A DNA stretch of 64,000 nucleotides, from the NCBI GenBank assembly GCA_015680685.1, contig MNCI01006577.1, positions 444,944 to 508,943 of the forward strand, given 5' to 3'. The notes beneath the pieces are model-generated. The model was not told where the DNA came from. It did not search any database and worked only from the letters and a program-made list of their open reading frames with translations. The position numbers and the translations under genes were made by a program. Source of the stretch: Gnetum montanum. Lineage: Eukaryota > Streptophyta > Gnetopsida > Gnetales > Gnetaceae. Shown one piece after another: positions 57,085 to 64,000 of this stretch (positions are counted from its first letter, which is position 1; each line of letters opens with the position of its first letter).

Positions 57085-59440
57085 ATGTCTTCTTCTTCGC
57101 ATAATAGCACTTCACCACCTAGGACTAACATAAGAGACAGTCTGCGGCATAACACATGTAACCAAGATCCGCCAGTTCCTCAATAGTTCTGTGTGGTATA
57201 TATTCATCATGATGAGTATGTACCTGACTTTACCTTTATTCTCCATCAAGATGAACAACTGCGTTGGAGAGACTTGGAAGGTAACATAGTGTTTCCTCCA
57301 AACTGATTAGTCCCCAACATGCTCCTTCGTGCTCTCTCATAATTAGGCATGTCATTTTTCTATGCAGAATACGTTGCATGCAATCATGACACAAGGGACT
57401 ACCATCCCACAGAAGCGCAACATCAAAGGGACTTGCAATAGGAGAGATATCATACATCCTCGAATGGTAAATGACCCCATAGTGCTCCACATGTCTTGAG
57501 CAAAATTGATGGTGGTGAACCTACTTCAATAGGTTCCTCACCAAATAATGTTCCCATTCCTAACGATGGTCAGGAGGTGGTGTATTAGAATCTCCACTCC
57601 ACAGTTCACAACCCTGGTTTTGATCCCCATGAACATGAAGTGTTCAACGAGGGAACACAAACACACGATAAGGATGAACATTCTAATCGTGACCATGATC
57701 GTGGCTAGGACCATAGAAGAGAAGGCAGAAAACACCATCATGGTGATAGTTCTCCTTCTTCTTCACCGTCATCATCACATTCACCCTCTCCTTCAGTATC
57801 CGACCGTAGTCATAAGGAACCCAACCGTCAGGATAAAGGTAAACAGAGTGAAAAACATCAACGAGACAGTCGAGAACGAGGATGAGGGCACTCTAAGGAA
57901 TCAAGGCATGGAAGAAGGGAGAGTGGGGAACCATGTAGACACCATAGACGCTACGAATGAGATGACCACAATGAACCCCTACTCACAACTAGAAGCATGC
58001 TAGATATCATGGAGGCCATAAGAATTCTAACAAGGCACCAAAAGGATAGTAGGATCAAGAGGTTAGACATGAACAATATCCTACGATTTGAAGGGGGATA
58101 CAACGCTAATCCTCAAAACCACTTACAAGCATTTCACGATGCATGTGCCTTGCAGAACATAGAAAATGAATGACAAAAACTGAAGTTGTTTCCAAGGACA
58201 CTAGTGAAAGAAGCAGAAAGCTGGTACCGGTCCTTAGAATCAGAATCCATTCGAAGGTAGAGTACAATGCTAGAACTATTTAATGATAAGTACCAAACGT
58301 ACTCCTAAGTGTCTAACCTATGAAAGAAAATCCAAGCATGGAAGTAAGGAAATCATGAATCCTTGGATCCTGTCATGGGCCGTTATTATGCACTTTTACA
58401 TCGTTGCCTGGGCCATGGTTATTCGCAGTGGGATCAACTACGCCATCTCGTAGATGGACTTAGGCATGAAACAAGGAGAACCCTTAGAATGTATGCCCAA
58501 GGGAGATTATCAAAGCGTAGGTCTCATCAGGTTCATAGATTGCTAGAGTAAGTAGCCAACGAAGAAGGGGAGCTACATATAAGAGAAAGTGTAGAAGAGT
58601 ACAACCGAGATCCTTCCCTTCGAAAAAGGGGAGTGGGATTCTATGAGGAGGAAGAGTCACCGCTTGAAGAGATGGTGAATAGGAAAACCTTGCGACTCCA
58701 AAAATTAACAACAAAGATATCGACAAAGGTAGACCAAATATGGGACTCCATGGATAGTAGGTTTGAAACTGTTCTTAAAATTATAGAGGAGTCTAGGGAG
58801 CGAGGTAGTGACTATGACAAAATGAAAAAGAGAGAAGTGGACAATGCACGTAACAAATGTAAGGGTAAAATGGTCATCACCGAAGAGGTTATGGATTTAG
58901 ATACGGACAATGATGATGGATGTGAGATATGCCAATATGACCATCCTAAGGGATGTTGCCCAGTGATCTCACATCTACAAGAGTCTGGGTGTATCCACTC
59001 AACGCATGACTTAACAAACGGCAAGCACCCTGACGGTTACCTTATTCCCAAGGTAACCCAAGGCAGTTCCACCAACCTTTAACGTATTATCCAAGTGGAA
59101 CTCCACCACAACCTATTGAGCGACACCAGTAGTGGAAATACCCACAATCATGGGGGATGCCACCACCAATGCAACAATAACCCTACCGGCAACTGGATCC
59201 ATATGGCTACTATGTGCAGTAGCCAATCTCTCCATGTGGCTCTGTTGGTCACTTGACACCACAACGTCACTACCAAGCTTAGGAGTATTATAGGACTCCT
59301 TCTCCTAGGGGAGATAACCCACAAACATACCATCCTCCAAATCCATCCACAACTCTCACACCAATAACGCCATAACCACTCGCTCTAGTAATGCAAGGGG
59401 AACTCCCCACCCAATCGCAATAGCGCAATGCTACGAGGGT
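57085..59440 (+). pseudogene. gag: Athila-type gag, decayed (element C)
   Basis: Start ATG at 57085 (MSSSSHNSTSPPR). Blocks in order: VVYIHHDEYVPDFTFILHQD, an RS/HD-rich linker (about 57620-57960), RIKRLDMNNILRFEGGYNAN, ESWYRSLESESIRR, GHGYSQWDQLRHLVDGL, and the Cys/His motif CEICQYDHPKGC at 58921-58956, then CPVISHLQESG and a Gln/Pro-rich tail. About ten stops interrupt the frame, several at positions where D has TGG, CAA or CAG. One 149-codon stretch (58633-59082) is still open. Confidence 0.87.
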
Positions 59441-59559
59441 TGTGAATCTTCAACCCGCTACTAGTTCTGACAACTGTATGAAGAGGAGACCTTTCTTCAG
59501 AATGAACAGTCCAACCAAACCCTCACAACCACAAGTGGTTGAACCTTTGAACGCCTCTC

Positions 59560-60182
59560 CATAAAATAAGGCTTCAAAGCTCCCTTCAAACCAAAAATCG
59601 AGCTCAACACACATGGTTATGTTAACACATGTTGTTACTGATTGGATTAAGGAGGGACACCTTCCCAGACAATTCGCTGACCCCGGAAGCCCTCTAATCT
59701 ATCTCCAAGTCACTAGGAATGAACCATGTAAAGCTCTTCTGGACTCAGGTTCCGGACTCAACTTAATATCACAAGAGATGTACAAGGCCTGGAACCTGCC
59801 TCCATTAAAGAAGAGCAATATTCGCCTAGAGCTGGCTAACCAGTCTATCACTATTCCCTTGGGACTAGTGGAGACCATCGTTACCACTGTGTGTGGGTGG
59901 TCGTATCCAGCTGATTTCCTAGTGATACAAGTAAATAATGATAAAGAGGACTTCCCAATAATAATGGGAAGGGCATGGCTAAGTATCATAAATGCACACC
60001 TAGGAATCTACGATCTTTCCCTGAAATATCTAAGGAAAACATTTTTGGAAAGATCGAGAAGAAGAAAGTTCCATGCATCACATACAGTGATACAGGGTGT
60101 GATTGCATACAGGAATGTTCAGCATTGCCTGCATGCAACCTATGTGCACAAGAAACTAACTTTAAAAAGTGCTTGTATTTAG
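59560..60182 (+). pseudogene. Athila-type aspartic protease (element C), catalytic residues kept
   Basis: The 189-codon open frame at 59613-60182 covers the whole protease: NEPCKALLDSGSGLNLISQE with D-S-G at 59742-59750, NLPPLKKSNIRLELANQSIT, and FPIIMGRAWLSIINAHLGI. It is the only Athila-type protease in the window with an intact catalytic triad. The upstream gag-pol join has stops. In related elements it would cut the Gag-Pol polyprotein. Confidence 0.8.
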
Positions 60183-60547
60183 CAACCACACAATAAGAAG
60201 ACACCCAGTGGTTGATAGCTGATCAAGAGAGCAACTCACCAACATGCATGGAACTAACTAAGGGAACAACTTGCACTCACGTCGAAAGCATAGATACACT
60301 CGAGCAAGAGCGTCGCCAACTTCCAAACCTTAACCTAAAAACATCAATTGGAAGAAGTTGGAAACTCCTAAAAAAATCAAACAAGCGCTCCAATAAGAGA
60401 TTATTAGTCAATGTGCAAGAGACCAAACCTTACCATGAATCTAGAATGGTCAATGCACATAATACTTCAGAGAAGGGACGACCCCACTCATTATTTCGGA
60501 TCTTCCCCTTCCAACTCAGTCATGGGGGACATGGCCACCTCTGCTAA
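60183..60547 (+). pseudogene. Post-protease linker joined to the integrase/pol C-terminal tail (element C)
   Basis: The frame at 60212-60547 starts in the post-protease linker (IADQESNSPTCMEL). It passes a junction near 60390-60400 (gcgctcc) and continues as KRLLVNVQETKPYHESRMVN and FPFQLSHGGHGHLC with a stop. The second half aligns with the very end of pol in D (NRQQLKPFCEL) and E (WLVNTKQVKPFHEL). About 3 kb of RT-RH-INT is therefore missing with both edges kept. Confidence 0.75.
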
Positions 60548-62411
60548 TCATTTGAGGCCCTCAATTCCTTTTTAAGTTTTTGTTTTACACATTTTTGTTT
60601 TACAAATTTCTTTAACTTTTCTTTTTTTTATTATGCAACATCATTTATACTCTTTCATTTCTTTATGTGTTTATTTATTTTGTAAGGTTCATCACCTAAT
60701 AAGTGCTCCTGATGGTGGTATGAACGGTATTCCATTGATTGCTAATGTTTGGTTTTTACCTTTGAGTTATAATGTCAATACTAAGGTATGGCTATTTTGA
60801 TATAATAGGCAATGAGTCCATGTCATCCATGCATTCATAAATTTCTATGGTCTCTCTTGGCTTGGAAATGTATAGTCCCTTTCTTAATACTAGAACTATC
60901 AACAAATTGGTGACTAAACAGTTCTCAAACTAAGGAAGGACTTAAGGTCTGAAAAGGGTGTGACTTCAAGGGGATTTGATGCATCTGTGTTGGCCATTCT
61001 CTTGGGTGCTTAGATGTTTTCTTCTTGGGTTTTCCTTACCATTCCGACATTGCTCCATTATCGAGAAGCTGAGCTAATAAAAATAATAAGTCTTTGCATG
61101 GTGTGGTTCTCACGTAAAAAAATTAAAAAAATTAAAAAAATTCAAAGCACATCCCTTAGAAAAAATAATCCTCTGGGCTACAAGCACTGGTTATGGAACT
61201 AAACAAATATGTTCCCTCTAACTAAGGCCCTCTCTCACTTCCTACTTTTCCTTTTCTCGTTTCCTCGGAATGGTGGTGACTCTTTAGTGAAAGCATTCTT
61301 GCTACTTGAAGTGGATGGATTGGCCAAGTGTATTAATGCGAAGTCACTGAATGTGGATTATTTGAGGCTAGATTTGGAATGAGATCTACTAATTCACATT
61401 AACCATAAATACACAAGGGGCTGTACACCACCTTATTCTTGGGACTTTATTCCATTCTCTTCTCCTCATCATTCTTTCTCCATTTTTCCACCTCATTGCC
61501 CATTGTATCAATAGTCTATATTTTGGTTGATGCATTATTTTCTTTTTGGTAAACCCTTAGGGTTAAAACTTTAACTTTTGCTTCCAAATGACATTTCTAG
61601 AGCCTAAAGACTCTTTGAATGTGGGATTGTCAGGGTATTAAGGGCATGAGCCTGCTTTGGGTAGGACCCACTCGCATTCCTCCTTGGTACATCAGTTAAC
61701 TTCTTTCCCTTAAACATTTCCGCAATCAACATTTATTTTGTTCATTTCCACGTCTAACATCCATTTTCTCAGCGTTGTCATTGTTTCTTTTTCTCCATAT
61801 TTCTTATTCCTTATCTTTTTCCACTCTATCGCTACCAGAGGATCAGTCTTAGTCATGGGGGTCCTGGTCCAATTTTTTCAATTTTTTCCTAACCCCTACA
61901 CCTTACACCTTATGTAGTCACCAGTGTTATATCTCCAGAATCCATATTAGCCATATCACATCTCAGCCAATAAACCATACACCGAGACAAGACATCAACT
62001 TCATTGTGGTTTATTTACCCTTGCTAATATGTGACTGTGTTGTGTGTGCAGATGGTAATCATACAACAATAGACTGGATTTGGAGGAAACATTTAAGATG
62101 GACTGGTGCTGGAATAGTCATGCAAAGGAACAAAATTAATGACGTGATTATGGATGGACAATGGAAGGCATAATTTTGGCATTGACAGCAACACATCTTC
62201 TTCTTTTCTCTCTCTTCTCTCTTAGCTGCCAAATAAGGCCTGATGTCAAATGTGTATAGTGTTCACTCTTGTTGTCATGAACACTAATATTGCCATGTAT
62301 TGTAATGATGATCCATTCACGTGTTACCCTGTTCACCATTAGTGTCATTCAAGTCAATAATCCCATACCTTCCTAATATTTTGTAAGGAACTCGAGGACG
62401 AGTTTTCATTT
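60548..62411 (+). other. 3' noncoding region of element C
   Basis: U-rich TTTTGTTTTACACA tract (60571-60660), TACTAAG (60779-60785), ATAATAG|GCAATGAG (AG 60807-60808), a 33-codon frame at 60812-60913, the CTTTGGGTAGGACCCACTCGCAT block (61651-61678) and PPT-like TTAGTCATGGGGG (61849-61862). No second gene. Confidence 0.55.
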
Positions 62412-62424
62412 AGTCATGGAGGTA
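62412..62424 (+). other. Polypurine tract of element C
   Basis: AGTCATGGAGGTA directly before the 3' LTR. Confidence 0.75.
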
Positions 62425-63204
62425 TGATGAGCCGCGATATCGCGCATGCGATATCGTGTCCTATCTTATTATCTATAAACAAGAGGCGGCTTCCCTTGCT
62501 TTAAGCAGTTAGACTTAGACCCATAGCTAAACTCTTGTAGTTTTACCATTCCAGAGTTAGAACAATTTCCATGTGCCCGTAGTAGGAGTCTTAAAGTGAA
62601 CGAATCTTTATTCGAGCAAATTGTACCTGAGCACACATTTGTGTACAACAATAAAGACGAAAATTATGATAAACCTTGTAGCATATGGACTAAGCTAAAT
62701 AGTAATTAATTATTGTTGAATGTTTAAATGATTTCCTAGTTAATTAATCTTTCTCAACCCTTGGCTCTCCCAGTTAAGTGCACTTAGTACTACCACTTTA
62801 AGCATGTGTGTAGCACTTGGTAACCCAGTAACAATTAGCGTTTGGTAATCCCAGCAACGTTGCACTAGTTCAAGATGTGTGTGGCAAGTGCGAATAGATA
62901 CTGGTGTTAGGAACAATTAGAACTTAGATTAGTAAATAGTTAATGAAAGTTAGTCACTTAGTTCTCCTTACCTTTCCCTATTAGCATAAGACATTAAAAA
63001 GATGAAAGATATAAAAATCATATACCTCAAGCTTACTTAACCATACAACCGTGACAATACAAGTAAGTTTGGGAAAATAGTGATTGATTAAGCTTAAGTG
63101 TTCCATTATGGCGCATAAACACTTAGTCCTTGGAGTTCGACCAGATCACGCATGAAATGCTCATATTCGTATGGTTGAGTGTAGGGGTACCTCGCCACTC
63201 ATCA
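62425..63204 (+). repeat. 3' LTR of element C
   Basis: 780 bp, starts TGATGAGCCGCGATATCGCG and ends CGCCACTCATCA. TATA box CTATAAACAAGAGG at about 62473. Confidence 0.92.
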
Positions 63205-64000
63205 GATACCTTCTAGATGATCTTCTACCTTCCGCATGACCATCTACCTTCTAGTAGCCTAAAGCTCCAAGACATTATTTTCTCTTGAAAGGTTTGAATG
63301 CCTTCCTATTAAGACAATGATAGGGTGCTAGTCACACTACCTTGCAATTTACCTAAACCTTGCTATTGAATGATCCTCTTCCTTCTAGAATCCATAAACT
63401 CCAACTAATTATTTTGTACCAAAAATTCTAGATGCCTTCCAGATGACCTTTTGCCTTCTAGTAGTCTAAAACTACAAGTAATTATTCTCTTCTAGAAGAT
63501 TTGAATGCCTTCTGGTTGAGATTATGGGAGGGTGCTAGTCACACTACCTCGCAATTTACCTAGACCTTGCTACCATATGATCCTTTGCCTTTCAAAAGTG
63601 ACAAAATCTAACTAATTATTTCATTCTATAAGGTATGAATGTCTTCCGATTAAAATTGCAAGAGAGTGCTAATTGCACTCATCATAGTTTACCTAGACCT
63701 TGGTATTGGATGATCCTCTACCTTTTAGAAGCCACAAACTCCAAGAAAATATTCCCTACTAGAAGGCCTGAATGCCTTCTAGAAAGGACTACAGGAGGGT
63801 GTTGCTCGCACTAGCTTGCAGTTTACCTAGACTTTGCTTCTAGATAACCCTCTACCTTCTCGTAGCCTCTAAATGCCTTCTGGATTATCTTCTGCCTACC
63901 AAATGACCCTATGTCTTCTAGTAGCCTAAAACTCCAAGCAATTATTTCCTTCCAGTAGGTTTGAATGCCTTTTGATTAGGGACTATGGGATGGTCCTAGT
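63205..64000 (-). repeat. Degenerate palindromic satellite, opposite orientation
   Basis: It starts at the end of the element C LTR and runs to the window end. The TTTACCTAGACCTTG block recurs near 63349, 63554, 63689 and 63821 (spacings about 205, 135 and 132 bp). Between these lie CCTTCTAG(A/T)AG blocks and AACTCCAAGCAATTATTTCC. It is the reverse complement of the family at 14990-16215. Confidence 0.8.

Larger units (their letters stand above)
56106..63204 (+). mobile_element. Element C: non-autonomous Athila-type retrotransposon, gag-PR only
   Basis: This 7.1-kb plus-strand element has both LTRs, a primer site, gag, an intact-looking protease fused to the pol C-terminal tail, 1.9 kb of noncoding 3' region and a polypurine tract. 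It lacks RT, RNase H and integrase, as does A. The flanks (CTTAA before, GATAC after) do not match, so no target duplication is seen. Confidence 0.9.

Noticed and set aside
1-64000. tRNA, rRNA, or intact host protein gene
   Set aside because: No cloverleaf, rRNA core or uninterrupted multi-exon coding pattern was recognised by eye. A tRNAscan or gene-model search could still find something small.

Overview
The window is plant nuclear DNA made almost entirely of decayed, nested LTR retrotransposons. I see no intact host gene, no rRNA or tRNA gene, and no bacterial-type feature. The base composition is AT-rich. Insertions are heavily degraded, many in-frame stops look like C-to-T or G-to-A changes, and insertions sit inside other insertions. 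This fits a seed plant with a large repeat-rich genome. I cannot name the species; a gymnosperm or other giant genome is only a guess.

Most of the window belongs to one clade of Ty3/gypsy elements of the Athila type. The evidence is Athila-like gag, primer-binding sites resembling the tRNA-Asp type, LTRs of about 780-900 bp that begin TGATGAG or TGATGAA and end CTCATCA or TTCATCA, and G-rich polypurine tracts. Five insertions are named here. A (1-4477, +) and C (56106-63204, +) have gag plus protease but no reverse transcriptase. B (17739-26441, -) has gag plus a second gene (ORF2) and no pol. E (28419-38148, +) has gag-PR-RT-RH-INT and no ORF2. D (42301-54471, -) is 12.2 kb and has gag, RT-RH-INT and ORF2, but has lost the protease. 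There is also a solo LTR (4719-5529) with a GCTAC duplication, two LTR fragments (4478-6041 and 6058-6908), and one Ty1/copia element (7568-11866, -) with a GGTAC duplication and a deleted integrase core.

The non-transposon remainder comprises a degenerate palindromic satellite at 14990-16215 and, in opposite orientation, at 63205-64000; a decayed unrecognised coding-like region split by B (16951-17733 and 26447-27420); a decayed FAR1/MULE-like transposase interrupted by D (about 40790-42295); and AT-rich unassigned DNA.

The most interesting signal is the organisation of the ORF2-bearing elements B and D. In both, ORF2 is preceded by an apparent internal promoter: a palindrome cluster, then a TATA box, a short leader, a GT...AG intron in the 5' UTR, and ATGGCnCCnAAn. 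The palindromes match each element's own LTR U3 (GATATC-type in B, GTATAC-type in D), as if the second promoter co-evolves with the LTR promoter. A polypurine-tract-like motif (AGTCATGGGGG) also recurs at the gag end, the pol end, the ORF2 leader or 3' noncoding region, and the true PPT. The deletion derivatives A, B and C keep the extreme C-terminus of pol fused to gag or protease. An apparent scaffolding error inverts 191 bp of the D reverse transcriptase between two single Ns.
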